DNA from: Aphrophora alni
Taxonomy: Eukaryota; Arthropoda; Insecta; Hemiptera; Aphrophoridae
Direction: 5' to 3'
Length of the DNA: 64,000 nt
Assembly: GCA_963513935.1 (NCBI GenBank)
Contig: OY740769.1
Span: 107,549,762-107,613,761 of the forward strand
In this document: positions 13,501 to 28,920 of the stretch, piece after piece
How the letters are laid out: each line of letters opens with the position of its first letter
Numbering within the stretch: position 1 is the stretch's first letter
Program-made: the position numbers and the translations under genes
The notes under the pieces: generated by a model
Seen by the model: the letters and a program-made list of their open reading frames with translations, nothing else
What the model was told of the DNA's origin: nothing
Database searches by the model: none

Positions 13501-16500
13501 CACGAATTGATGAAATCAACTGGCTAAACTATGATTAGTAAGTCAAGAATTCACGAATTGATGAAATCAACTGGCTAAACTATGATTAGTAAGTCAAGAA
13601 TTCACGAATTGATGAAATCAACTTACTAAACTATGATTAGTAAGTCAAGAATTCACGAATTGAAGAAAACAACTGGTTAAACTATGATTAGTAAGTCAAG
13701 AAATCACGAATTGACGAAAACAACTGGCTAAACTATGATTAGTAAGTCAAGAATTCACGAATTGATGAAATCAACTGGCTAAACTATGATTAGTAAGTCA
13801 AGAATTCACGAATTGATGAAATCAACTGGCTAAACTATGATTAGTAAGTCAAGAATTCACGAATTGATGAAATCAACTGGCTAAACTATGATTAGTAAGT
13901 CAAGAATTCACGAAGTGATGAAATCAACTGGCTAAACTATGATTAGTAAGTCAAGAATTCACGAATTGATGAAATCAACTGGCTAAACTATGATTAGTAA
14001 GTCAAGAATTCACGAATTGATGAAAACAACTGGCTAAACTATGATTAGTAAGTCAAGAATTCACGAATTGATGAAATCAACTGGCTAAACTATGATTAGT
14101 AAGTCAAGAATTCCCGAATTGATGAAATCAACTGGCTAAACTATGATTAGTAAGTCAAGAATTCACGAATTGATGAAATCAACCGGCTAAACTATGATTA
14201 GTACGTCAAGAATTCACGAATTGACGAAATCAACTGGCTAAACTATGATTAGTAAGTCAAGAATTCACGAATTGATGAAATCAACTGGCTAAACTATGAT
14301 TATTAAGTCAAGTATTGACGAATTGATGAAATCAACTGGCTAAACTATGATTAGTAAGTCAAGAATTCACGAATTGATGAAATCAACTGGCTAAACTATG
14401 ATTAGTAAGTCAAGAATTCACGAATTGATGAAAACAACTGGCTAAACTATGATTAGTAAGTTAAGAATTCACGAATTGATGAAAACAACTGATTAAACTA
14501 TGATTAGTAAGTCAAGAATTCACGAATTGATGAAAACAACTGGCTAAACTATGATTAGTAAGTCAAGAATTCACGAATTGACGAAATCAACTGATTAAAC
14601 TATGATTAGTAAGTCAAGAATTCACGAATTGATGAAATCAACTGATTAAACTATGATTAGTAAGTCAAGAATTCACGAATTGACGAAATCAACTGGCTAA
14701 ATTATGATTAGTAAGTTAAGAAATCACGAATTGACGAAAACAACTGGCTAAACTATGATTAGTAAGTCAAGTATTCACGAATTGATGAAATCAACTGGCT
14801 AAACTATGATTAGTAAGTCAAGAATTCACGAATTGATGAAAACAACTGGTTAAACTATGATTAGTAAGTCAAGAAATCACGAATTGACGAAAACAACTGG
14901 TTAAACTATGATTAGTAAGTCAAGAAATCACGAATTCATGAAATCAACTGGCTAAACTATGATTAGTAAGTCAAGAATTCACGAATTGATGAAATCAACT
15001 GGCTAAACTATGATTAGTAAGTCAAGAATTCACGAATTGATGAAAACAACTGGCTAAACTATGATTAGTAAGTTAAGAATTCACGAATTGATGAAATCAA
15101 CTGGCTAAACTATGATTTGTAAGTTAAGAATTCACGAATTGACGAAATCAACTGATTAAACTATGATTAGTAAGTCAAGAATTCACGAATTGATGAAATC
15201 AACTGATTAAACTATGATTAGTAAGTCAAGAATTCACGAATTGACGAAATCAACTGATTAAACTATGATTAGTAAGTCAAGAATTCACGAATTGACGAAA
15301 TCAACTGGCTAAACTATGATTAGTAAGTCAAGAATTCACGAATTGATGAAATCAACTGATTAAACTATGATTAGTAAGTCAAGAATTCACGAATTGACGA
15401 AATCAACTGGCTAAACTATGATTAGTAAGTTAAGAAATCACGAATTGACGAAAACAACTGGCTAAACTATGATTAGTAAGTCAAGTATTCACGAATTGAT
15501 GAAATCAACTGGCTAAACTATGATTAGTAAGTCAAGAATTGACGAATTGATGAAAACAACTGGTTAAACTATGATTAGTAAGTCAAGAATTCACGAATTG
15601 ATGAAATCAACTGGCTAAACTATGATTAGTAAGTCAAGAATTCACGAATTGATGAAATCAACTGGCTAAACTATGATTAGTAAGTCAAGAATTCACGAAT
15701 TGATGAAAACAACTGGCTAAACTATGATTAGTAAGTTAAGAATTCACGAATTGATGAAAACAACTGATTAAACTATGATTAGTAAGTCAAGAATTCACGA
15801 ATTGATGAAAACAACTGGCTAAACTATGATTAGTAAGTCAAGAATTCACGAATTGACGAAATCAACTGATTAAACTATGATTAGTAAGTCAAGAATTCAC
15901 GAATTGATGAAATCAACTGATTAAACTATGATTAGTAAGTCAAGAATTCACGAATTGACGAAATCAACTGGCTAAACTATGATTAGTAAGTTAAGAAATC
16001 ACGAATTGACGAAAACAACTGGCTAAACTATGATTAGTAAGTCAAGTATTCACGAATTGATGAAATCAACTGGCTAAACTATGATTAGTAAGTCAAGAAT
16101 TCACGAATTGATGAAAACAACTGGTTAAACTATGATTAGTAAGTCAAGAAATCACGAATTGACGAAAACAACTGGCTAAACTATGATTAGTAAGTCAAGA
16201 ATTCACGAATTGATGAAATCAACTGGCTAAACTATGATTAGTAAGTCAAGAAATCACGAATTGATGAAATCAACTGGCTAAACTATGATTAGTAAGTCAA
16301 GAATTCACGAATTGACGAAATCAACTGATTAAACTATGATTAGTAAGTCAAGTATTCACGAATTGATGAAATCAACTGGCTAAACTATGATTAGTAAGTC
16401 AAGAATTCACGAATTGATGAAAACAACAGGCTAAACTATGATTAGTAAGTCAAGAATTCACGAATTGACGAAATCAACTAATTAAACTATGATTAGTAAG

Positions 16501-19500
16501 TCAAGAATTCACGAATTGACGAAAACAACTGGCTAAACTATGATTAGTAAGTCAAGAATTCACGAATTGATGAAATGAACTGGCTAAACTATGATTAGTA
16601 AGTCAAGAATTCACGAATTGATGAAAACAACTGGCTAAACTATGATTAGTAAGTTAAGAATTCACGAATTGATGAAAACATCTGATTAAACTATGATTAG
16701 TAAGTCAAGAATTCACGAATTGATGAAATCAACTGGCTAAACTATGATTAGTAAGTCAAGAATTCACGAATTGATGAAATCAACTGGCTAAACTATGATT
16801 AGTAAGTCAAGAATTCACGAATTGATGAAATCAACTGGCTAAACTATGATTAGTAAGTCAAGAATTCACGAATTGATGAAATCAACTGGCTAAACTATGA
16901 TTAGTAAGTCAAGAATTCACGAATTGATGAAATCAACTGGCTAAACTATGATTAGTAAGTCAAGAATTCACGAATTGATGAAAACAACTGGCTAAACTAT
17001 GATTAGTAAGTCAAGAATTCACGAATTGATGAAATCAACTGGCTAAACTATGATTAGTAAGTCAAGAATTCCCGAATTGATGAAATCAACTGGCTAAACT
17101 ATGATTAGTAAGTCAAGAATTCACGAATTGATGAAATCAACTGGCTAAACTATGATTAGTACGTCAAGAATTCACGAATTGACGAAATCAACTGGCTAAA
17201 CTATGATTAGTAAGTCAAGAATTCACGAATTGATGAAATCAACTGGCTAAACTATGATTATTAAGTCAAGTATTCACGAATTGATGAAATCAACTGGCTA
17301 AACTATGATTAGTAAGTCAAGAATTCACGAATTGATGAAATCAACTGGCTAAACTATGATTAGTAAGTCAAGAATTCACGAATTGATGAAATCAACTGGC
17401 TAAACTATGATTAGTAAGTCAAGAATTCACGAATTGATGAAAAAAACTGGCTAAACTATGATTAGTAAGTCAAGAATTCACGAATTGATGAAATCAACTG
17501 GCTAAACTATGATTAGTAAGTCAAGAATTCACGAATTGATGAAATCAACTGGCTAAACTATGATTAGTAAGTCAAGAATTCACGAATTGATGAAATCAAC
17601 TTACTAAACTATGATTAGTAAGTCAAGAATTCACGAATTGACGAAATCAACTGGCTAAACTATGATTAGTAAGTCATGAATTCACGAATTGATGAAATCA
17701 ACTGGCTAAACTATGATTAGTAAGTCAAGTATTCACGAATTGATGAAATCAACTGGCTAAACTATGATTAGTAAGTCAAGAATTCACGAATTGATGAAAT
17801 CAACTGGCTAAACTATGATTAGTAAGTCAAGAATTCACGAATTGATGAAAACAACTGGCTAAACTATGATTAGTAAGTTAAGAATTCACGAATTGATGAA
17901 AACAACTGATTAAACTATGATTAGTAAGTCAAGAATTCACGAATTGATGAAAACAACTGGCTAAACTATGATTAGTAAGTCAAGAATTCACGAATTGACG
18001 AAATCAACTGATTAAACTATGATTAGTAAGTCAAGAATTCACGAATTGATGAAATCAACTGATTAAACTATGATTCTTAAGTCAAGAATTCACGAATTGA
18101 CGAAATCAACTGGCTAAACTATGATTAGTAAGTTAAGAAATCACGAATTGACGAAAACAACTGGCTAAACTATGATTAGTAAGTCAAGTATTCACGAATT
18201 GATGAAATCAACTGGCTAAACTATGATTAGTAAGTCAAGAATTCACGATTTGAAGAAAACAACTGGGTAAACTATGATTAGTAAGTCAAGAAATCACGAA
18301 TTGACGAAAACAACTGGTTAAACTATGATTAGTAAGTCAAGAAATCACGAATTGATGAAATCAACTGGCTAAACTATGATTAGTAAGTCAAGAATTCACG
18401 AATTGATGAAATCAACTGGCTAAACTATGATTAGTAAGTCAAGAATTCACGAATTGATGAAAACAACTGGCTAAACTATGATTAGTAAGTTAAGAATTCA
18501 CGAATTGATGAAAACAACTGATTAAACTATGATTAGTAAGTCAAGAATTCACGAATTGATGAAAACAACTGGCTAAACTATGATTAGTAAGTCAAGAATT
18601 CACGAATTGACGAAATCAACTGATTAAACTATGATTAGTAAGTCAAGAATTCACGAATTGATGAAATCAACTGATTAAACTATGATTAGTAAGTCAAGAA
18701 TTCACGAATTGACGAAATCAACTGATTAAACTATGATTAGTAAGTCAAGAATTCACGAATTGACGAAATCAACTGATTAAACTATGATTAGTAAGTCAAG
18801 AATTCACGAATTGATGAAATCAACTGATTAAACTATGATTAGTAAGTCAAGAATTCACGAATTGACGAAATCAACTGGCTAAACTATGATTAGTAAGTTA
18901 AGAAATCACGAATTGACGAAAACAACTGGCTAAACTATGATTAGTAAGTCAAGTATTCACGAATTGATGAAATCAACTGGCTAAACTATGATTAGTAAGT
19001 CAAGAATTCACGAATTGAAGAAAACAACTGGTTAAACTATGATTAGTAAGTCAAGAAATCACGAATTGACGAAAACAACTGGCTAAACTATGATTAGTAA
19101 GTCAAGAATTCACGAATTGATGAAATCAACTGGCTAAACTATGATTAGTAAGTCAAGAATTCACGAATTGATGAAAACAACTGGCTAAACTATGATTAGT
19201 AAGTCAAGAATTCACGAATTGATGAAATCAACTGGCTAAACTATGATTAGTAATTCAAGAATTCACGAATTGATGAAATCAACTGGCTAAACTATGATTA
19301 GTAAGTCAAGAATTCACGAATTGATGAAATCAACTGGCTAAACTATGATTAGTACGTCAAGAATTCACGAATTGACGAAATCAACTGGCTAAACTATGAT
19401 TAGTAAGTCAAGAATTCACGAATTGATGAAATCAACTGGCTAAACTATGATTAGTAAGTCAAGTATTGACGAATTGATGAAATCAACTGGCTAAACTATG

Positions 19501-19740
19501 ATTAGTAAGTCAAGAATTCACGAATTGATGAAATCAACTGGCTAAACTATGATTAGTAAGTCAAGAATTCACGAATTGATGAAAACAACTGGCTAAACTA
19601 TGATTAGTAAGTTAAGAATTCACGAATTGATGAAAACAACTGATTAAACTATGATTAGTAAGTCAAGAATTCACGAATTGATGAAAACAACTGGCTAAAC
19701 TATGATTTGTAAGTCAAGAATTCACGAATTGACGAAATCA
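10561..19740. repeat. 9,180-bp higher-order satellite block, copy A
   Basis: This block of 180 monomers is followed directly by a second copy. Diagnostic variants recur exactly 9,180 bp apart: the GATTTGTAAGTTAAG monomers at 11,136 and 15,114 reappear at 20,316 and 24,294, the odd ACTTACTAAAC monomer at 13,621 reappears at 22,801, and the ATTATG variant at 14,701 reappears at 23,881. By eye only scattered single-base differences separate the copies, for example GAAGTG versus GAATTG near 13,914, TTCATG versus TTGATG near 14,937 and AAAAAAC versus AAACAAC near 17,441. Internally the block repeats itself at 3,978 bp (78 monomers): 10.7-13.66 kb resembles 14.7-17.64 kb. Ends are placed where collinearity fails and may be off by a monomer. 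Confidence 0.9.
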
Positions 19741-22700
19741 ACTGATTAAACTATGATTAGTAAGTCAAGAATTCACGAATTGACGAAATCAACTGATTAA
19801 ACTATGATTAGTAAGTCAAGAATTCACGAATTGATGAAATCAACTGATTAAACTATGATTAGTAAGTCAAGAATTCACGAATTGACGAAATCAACTGGCT
19901 AAACTATGATTAGTAAGTTAAGAAATCACGAATTGACGAAAACAACTGGCTAAACTATGATTAGTAAGTCAAGTATTCACGAATTGATGAAATCAACTGG
20001 CTAAACTATGATTAGTAAGTCAAGAATTCACGAATTGATGAAAACAACTGGTTAAACTATGATTAGTAAGTCAAGAAATCACGAATTGACGAAAACAACT
20101 GGTTAAACTATGATTAGTAAGTCAAGAAATCACGAATTGATGAAATCAACTGGCTAAACTATGATTAGTAAGTCAAGAATTCACGAATTGATGAAATCAA
20201 CTGGCTAAACTATGATTAGTAAGTCAAGAATTCACGAATTGATGAAAACAACTGGCTAAACTATGATTAGTAAGTTAAGAATTCACGAATTGATGAAATC
20301 AACTGGCTAAACTATGATTTGTAAGTTAAGAATTCACGAATTGACGAAATCAACTGATTAAACTATGATTAGTAAGTCAAGAATTCACGAATTGATGAAA
20401 TCAACTGATTAAACTATGATTAGTAAGTCAAGAATTCACGAATTGACGAAATCAACTGATTAAACTATGATTAGTAAGTCAAGAATTCACGAATTGACGA
20501 AATCAACTGGCTAAACTATGATTAGTAAGTCAAGAATTCACGAATTGATGAAATCAACTGATTAAACTATGATTAGTAAGTCAAGAATTCACGAATTGAC
20601 GAAATCAACTGGCTAAACTATGATTAGTAAGTTAAGAAATCACGAATTGACGAAAACAACTGGCTAAACTATGATTAGTAAGTCAAGTATTCACGAATTG
20701 ATGAAATCAACTGGCTAAACTATGATTAGTAAGTCAAGAATTGACGAATTGATGAAAACAACTGGTTAAACTATGATTAGTAAGTCAAGAATTCACGAAT
20801 TGATGAAATCAACTGGCTAAACTATGATTAGTAAGTCAAGAATTCACGAATTGATGAAATCAACTGGCTAAACTATGATTAGTAAGTCAAGAATTCACGA
20901 ATTGATGAAAACAACTGGCTAAACTATGATTAGTAAGTTAAGAATTCACGAATTGATGAAAACAACTGATTAAACTATGATTAGTAAGTCAAGAATTCAC
21001 GAATTGATGAAAACAACTGGCTAAACTATGATTAGTAAGTCAAGAATTCACGAATTGACGAAATCAACTGATTAAACTATGATTAGTAAGTCAAGAATTC
21101 ACGAATTGATGAAATCAACTGATTAAACTATGATTAGTAAGTCAAGAATTCACGAATTGACGAAATCAACTGGCTAAACTATGATTAGTAAGTTAAGAAA
21201 TCACGAATTGACGAAAACAACTGGCTAAACTATGATTACTAAGTCAAGTATTCACGAATTGATGAAATCAACTGGCTAAACTATGATTAGTAAGTCAAGA
21301 ATTCACGAATTGATGAAAACAACTGGTTAAACTATGATTAGTAAGTCAAGAAATCACGAATTGACGAAAACAACTGGCTAAACTATGATTAGTAAGTCAA
21401 GAATTCACGAATTGATGAAATCAACTGGCTAAACTATGATTAGTAAGTCAAGAAATCACGAATTGATGAAATCAACTGGCTAAACTATGATTAGTAAGTC
21501 AAGAATTCACGAATTGACGAAATCAACTGATTAAACTATGATTAGTAAGTCAAGTATTCACGAATTGATGAAATCAACTGGCTAAACTATGATTAGTAAG
21601 TCAAGAATTCACGAATTGATGAAAACAACAGGCTAAACTATGATTAGTAAGTCAAGAATTCACGAATTGACGAAATCAACTAATTAAACTATGATTAGTA
21701 AGTCAAGAATTCACGAATTGACGAAAACAACTGGCTAAACTATGATTAGTAAGTCAAGAATTCACGAATTGATGAAATGAACTGGCTAAACTATGATTAG
21801 TAAGTCAAGAATTCACAAATTGATGAAAACAACTGGCTAAACTATGATTAGTAAGTTAAGAATTCACGAATTGATGAAAACATCTGATTAAACTATGATT
21901 AGTAAGTCAAGAATTCACGAATTGATGAAATCAACTGGCTAAACTATGATTAGTAAGTCAAGAATTCACGAATTGATGAAATCAACTGGCTAAACTATGA
22001 TTAGTAAGTCAAGAATTCACGAATTGATGAAATCAACTGGCTAAACTATGATTAGTAAGTCAAGAATTCACGAATTGATGAAATCAACTGGCTAAACTAT
22101 GATTAGTAAGTCAAGAATTCACGAATTGATGAAATCAACTGGCTAAACTATGATTAGTAAGTCAAGAATTCACGAATTGATGAAAACAACTGGCTAAACT
22201 ATGATTAGTAAGTCAAGAATTCACGAATTGATGAAATCAACTGGCTAAACTATGATTAGTAAGTCAAGAATTCCCGAATTGATGAAATCAACTGGCTAAA
22301 CTATGATTAGTAAGTCAAGAATTCACGAATTGATGAAATCAACTGGCTAAACTATGATTAGTACGTCAAGAATTCACGAATTGACGAAATCAACTGGCTA
22401 AACTATGATTAGTAAGTCAAGAATTCACGAATTGATGAAATCAACTGGCTAAACTATGATTATTAAGTCAAGTATTCACGAATTGATGAAATCAACTGGC
22501 TAAACTATGATTAGTAAGTCAAGAATTCACGAATTGATGAAATCAACTGGCTAAACTATGATTAGTAAGTCAAGAATTCACGAATTGATGAAATCAACTG
22601 GCTAAACTATGATTAGTAAGTCAAGAATTCACGAATTGATGAAAACAACTGGCTAAACTATGATTAGTAAGTCAAGAATTCACGAATTGATGAAATCAAC

Positions 22701-25700
22701 TGGCTAAACTATGATTAGTAAGTCAAGAATTCACGAATTGATGAAATCAACTGGCTAAACTATGATTAGTAAGTCAAGAATTCACGAATTGATGAAATCA
22801 ACTTACTAAACTATGATTAGTAAGTCAAGAATTCACGAATTGAAGAAAACAACTGGTTAAACTATGATTAGTAAGTCAAGAAATCACGAATTGACGAAAA
22901 CAACTGGCTAAACTATGATTAGTAAGTCAAGAATTCACGAATTGATGAAATCAACTGGCTAAACTATGATTAGTAAGTCAAGAATTCACGAATTGATGAA
23001 ATCAACTGGCTAAACTATGATTAGTAAGTCAAGAATTCACGAATTGATGAAATCAACTGGCTAAACTATGATTAGTAAGTCAAGAATTCACGAATTGATG
23101 AAATCAACTGGCTAAACTATGATTAGTAAGTCAAGAATTCACGAATTGATGAAATCAACTGGCTAAACTATGATTAGTAAGTCAAGAATTCACGAATTGA
23201 TGAAAACAACTGGCTAAACTATGATTAGTAAGTCAAGAATTCACGAATTGATGAAATCAACTGGCTAAACTATGATTAGTAAGTCAAGAATTCCCGAATT
23301 GATGAAATCAACTGGCTAAACTATGATTAGTAAGTCAAGAATTCACGAATTGATGAAATCAACCGGCTAAACTATGATTAGTACGTCAAGAATTCACGAA
23401 TTGACGAAATCAACTGGCTAAACTATGATTAGTAAGTCAAGAATTCACGAATTGATGAAATCAACTGGCTAAACTATGATTATTAAGTCAAGTATTGACG
23501 AATTGATGAAATCAACTGGCTAAACTATGATTAGTAAGTCAAGAATTCACGAATTGATGAAATCAACTGGCTAAACTATGATTAGTAAGTCAAGAATTCA
23601 CGAATTGATGAAAACAACTGGCTAAACTATGATTAGTAAGTTAAGAATTCACGAATTGATGAAAACAACTGATTAAACTATGATTAGTAAGTCAAGAATT
23701 CACGAATTGATGAAAACAACTGGCTAAACTATGATTAGTAAGTCAAGAATTCACGAATTGACGAAATCAACTGATTAAACTATGATTAGTAAGTCAAGAA
23801 TTCACGAATTGATGAAATCAACTGATTAAACTATGATTAGTAAGTCAAGAATTCACGAATTGACGAAATCAACTGGCTAAATTATGATTAGTAAGTTAAG
23901 AAATCACGAATTGACGAAAACAACTGGCTAAACTATGATTAGTAAGTCAAGTATTCACGAATTGATGAAATCAACTGGCTAAACTATGATTAGTAAGTCA
24001 AGAATTCACGAATTGATGAAAACAACTGGTTAAACTATGATTAGTAAGTCAAGAAATCACGAATTGACGAAAACAACTGGTTAAACTATGATTAGTAAGT
24101 CAAGAAATCACGAATTGATGAAATCAACTGGCTAAACTATGATTAGTAAGTCAAGAATTCACGAATTGATGAAATCAACTGGCTAAACTATGATTAGTAA
24201 GTCAAGAATTCACGAATTGATGAAAACAACTGGCTAAACTATGATTAGTAAGTTAAGAATTCACGAATTGATGAAATCAACTGGCTAAACTATGATTTGT
24301 AAGTTAAGAATTCACGAATTGACGAAATCAACTGATTAAACTATGATTAGTAAGTCAAGAATTCACGAATTGATGAAATCAACTGATTAAACTATGATTA
24401 GTAAGTCAAGAATTCACGAATTGACGAAATCAACTGATTAAACTATGATTAGTAAGTCAAGAATTCACGAATTGACGAAATCAACTGGCTAAACTATGAT
24501 TAGTAAGTCAAGAATTCACGAATTGATGAAATCAACTGATTAAACTATGATTAGTAAGTCAAGAATTCACGAATTGACGAAATCAACTGGCTAAACTATG
24601 ATTAGTAAGTTAAGAAATCACGAATTGACGAAAACAACTGGCTAAACTATGATTAGTAAGTCAAGTATTCACGAATTGATGAAATCAACTGGCTAAACTA
24701 TGATTAGTAAGTCAAGAATTGACGAATTGATGAAAACAACTGGTTAAACTATGATTAGTAAGTCAAGAATTCACGAATTGATGAAATCAACTGGCTAAAC
24801 TATGATTAGTAAGTCAAGAATTCACGAATTGATGAAATCAACTGGCTAAACTATGATTAGTAAGTCAAGAATTCACGAATTGATGAAAACAACTGGCTAA
24901 ACTATGATTAGTAAGTTAAGAATTCACGAATTGATGAAAACAACTGATTAAACTATGATTAGTAAGTCAAGAATTCACGAATTGATGAAAACAACTGGCT
25001 AAACTATGATTAGTAAGTCAAGAATTCACGAATTGACGAAATCAACTGATTAAACTATGATTAGTAAGTCAAGAATTCACGAATTGATGAAATCAACTGA
25101 TTAAACTATGATTAGTAAGTCAAGAATTCACGAATTGACGAAATCAACTGGCTAAACTATGATTAGTAAGTTAAGAAATCACGAATTGACGAAAACAACT
25201 GGCTAAACTATGATTAGTAAGTCAAGTATTCACGAATTGATGAAATCAACTGGCTAAACTATGATTAGTAAGTCAAGAATTCACGAATTGATGAAAACAA
25301 CTGGTTAAACTATGATTAGTAAGTCAAGAAATCACGAATTGACGAAAACAACTGGCTAAACTATGATTAGTAAGTCAAGAATTCACGAATTGATGAAATC
25401 AACTGGCTAAACTATGATTAGTAAGTCAAGAAATCACGAATTGATGAAATCAACTGGCTAAACTATGATTAGTAAGTCAAGAATTCACGAATTGACGAAA
25501 TCAACTGATTAAACTATGATTAGTAAGTCAAGTATTCACGAATTGATGAAATCAACTGGCTAAACTATGATTAGTAAGTCAAGAATTCACGAATTGATGA
25601 AAACAACAGGCTAAACTATGATTAGTAAGTCAAGAATTCACGAATTGACGAAATCAACTAATTAAACTATGATTAGTAAGTCAAGAATTCACGAATTGAC

Positions 25701-28700
25701 GAAAACAACTGGCTAAACTATGATTAGTAAGTCAAGAATTCACGAATTGATGAAATGAACTGGCTAAACTATGATTAGTAAGTCAAGAATTCACGAATTG
25801 ATGAAAACAACTGGCTAAACTATGATTAGTAAGTTAAGAATTCACGAATTGATGAAAACATCTGATTAAACTATGATTAGTAAGTCAAGAATTCACGAAT
25901 TGATGAAATCAACTGGCTAAACTATGATTAGTAAGTCAAGAATTCACGAATTGATGAAATCAACTGGCTAAACTATGATTAGTAAGTCAAGAATTCACGA
26001 ATTGATGAAATCAACTGGCTAAACTATGATTAGTAAGTCAAGAATTCACGAATTGATGAAATCAACTGGCTAAACTATGATTAGTAAGTCAAGAATTCAC
26101 GAATTGATGAAATCAACTGGCTAAACTATGATTAGTAAGTCAAGAATTCACGAATTGATGAAAACAACTGGCTAAACTATGATTAGTAAGTCAAGAATTC
26201 ACGAATTGATGAAATCAACTGGCTAAACTATGATTAGTAAGTCAAGAATTCCCGAATTGATGAAATCAACTGGCTAAACTATGATTAGTAAGTCAAGAAT
26301 TCACGAATTGATGAAATCAACTGGCTAAACTATGATTAGTACGTCAAGAATTCACGAATTGACGAAATCAACTGGCTAAACTATGATTAGTAAGTCAAGA
26401 ATTCACGAATTGATGAAATCAACTGGCTAAACTATGATTATTAAGTCAAGTATTCACGAATTGATGAAATCAACTGGCTAAACTATGATTAGTAAGTCAA
26501 GAATTCACGAATTGATGAAATCAACTGGCTAAACTATGATTAGTAAGTCAAGAATTCACGAATTGATGAAATCAACTGGCTAAACTATGATTAGTAAGTC
26601 AAGAATTCACGAATTGATGAAAACAACTGGCTAAACTATGATTAGTAAGTCAAGAATTCACGAATTGATGAAATCAACTGGCTAAACTATGATTAGTAAG
26701 TCAAGAATTCACGAATTGATGAAATCAACTGGCTAAACTATGATTAGTAAGTCAAGAATTCACGAATTGATGAAATCAACTTACTAAACTATGATTAGTA
26801 AGTCAAGAATTCACGAATTGACGAAATCAACTGGCTAAACTATGATTAGTAAGTCATGAATTCACGAATTGATGAAATCAACTGGCTAAACTATGATTAG
26901 TAAGTCAAGTATTCACGAATTGATGAAATCAACTGGCTAAACTATGATTAGTAAGTCAAGAATTCACGAATTGATGAAATCAACTGGCTAAACTATGATT
27001 AGTAAGTCAAGAATTCACGAATTGATGAAAACAACTGGCTAAACTATGATTAGTAAGTTAAGAATTCACGAATTGATGAAAACAACTGATTAAACTATGA
27101 TTAGTAAGTCAAGAATTCACGAATTGATGAAAACAACTGGCTAAACTATGATTAGTAAGTCAAGAATTCACGAATTGACGAAATCAACTGATTAAACTAT
27201 GATTAGTAAGTCAAGAATTCACGAATTGATGAAATCAACTGATTAAACTATGATTCTTAAGTCAAGAATTCACGAATTGACGAAATCAACTGGCTAAACT
27301 ATGATTAGTAAGTTAAGAAATCACGAATTGACGAAAACAACTGGCTAAACTATGATTAGTAAGTCAAGTATTCACGAATTGATGAAATCAACTGGCTAAA
27401 CTATGATTAGTAAGTCAAGAATTCACGATTTGAAGAAAACAACTGGGTAAACTATGATTAGTAAGTCAAGAAATCACGAATTGACGAAAACAACTGGTTA
27501 AACTATGATTAGTAAGTCAAGAAATCACGAATTGATGAAATCAACTGGCTAAACTATGATTAGTAAGTCAAGAATTCACGAATTGATGAAATCAACTGGC
27601 TAAACTATGATTAGTAAGTCAAGAATTCACGAATTGATGAAAACAACTGGCTAAACTATGATTAGTAAGTTAAGAATTCACGAATTGATGAAAACAACTG
27701 ATTAAACTATGATTAGTAAGTCAAGAATTCACGAATTGATGAAAACAACTGGCTAAACTATGATTAGTAAGTCAAGAATTCACGAATTGACGAAATCAAC
27801 TGATTAAACTATGATTAGTAAGTCAAGAATTCACGAATTGATGAAATCAACTGATTAAACTATGATTAGTAAGTCAAGAATTCACGAATTGACGAAATCA
27901 ACTGATTAAACTATGATTAGTAAGTCAAGAATTCACGAATTGACGAAATCAACTGATTAAACTATGATTAGTAAGTCAAGAATTCACGAATTGATGAAAT
28001 CAACTGATTAAACTATGATTAGTAAGTCAAGAATTCACGAATTGACGAAATCAACTGGCTAAACTATGATTAGTAAGTTAAGAAATCACGAATTGACGAA
28101 AACAACTGGCTAAACTATGATTAGTAAGTCAAGTATTCACGAATTGATGAAATCAACTGGCTAAACTATGATTAGTAAGTCAAGAATTCACGAATTGAAG
28201 AAAACAACTGGTTAAACTATGATTAGTAAGTCAAGAAATCACGAATTGACGAAAACAACTGGCTAAACTATGATTAGTAAGTCAAGAATTCACGAATTGA
28301 TGAAATCAACTGGCTAAACTATGATTAGTAAGTCAAGAATTCACGAATTGATGAAAACAACTGGCTAAACTATGATTAGTAAGTCAAGAATTCACGAATT
28401 GATGAAATCAACTGGCTAAACTATGATTAGTAATTCAAGAATTCACGAATTGATGAAATCAACTGGCTAAACTATGATTAGTAAGTCAAGAATTCACGAA
28501 TTGATGAAATCAACTGGCTAAACTATGATTAGTACGTCAAGAATTCACGAATTGACGAAATCAACTGGCTAAACTATGATTAGTAAGTCAAGAATTCACG
28601 AATTGATGAAATCAACTGGCTAAACTATGATTAGTAAGTCAAGTATTGACGAATTGATGAAATCAACTGGCTAAACTATGATTAGTAAGTCAAGAATTCA

Positions 28701-28920
28701 CGAATTGATGAAATCAACTGGCTAAACTATGATTAGTAAGTCAAGAATTCACGAATTGATGAAAACAACTGGCTAAACTATGATTAGTAAGTTAAGAATT
28801 CACGAATTGATGAAAACAACTGATTAAACTATGATTAGTAAGTCAAGAATTCACGAATTGATGAAAACAACTGGCTAAACTATGATTTGTAAGTCAAGAA
28901 TTCACGAATTGACGAAATCA
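19741..28920. repeat. 9,180-bp higher-order satellite block, copy B
   Basis: This is the second tandem copy of the 180-monomer block, in the same orientation and with no spacer. Past 28,920 the next monomers stop matching 19,741 onward and instead match 5.2 kb onward at an offset of 23,669 bp. A private substitution (GATTACT for GATTAGT near 21,235) distinguishes it from copy A. Near-identity over more than 9 kb of a sequence that otherwise diverges monomer by monomer implies recent duplication or conversion. An assembly duplication cannot be excluded from sequence alone. Confidence 0.88.
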
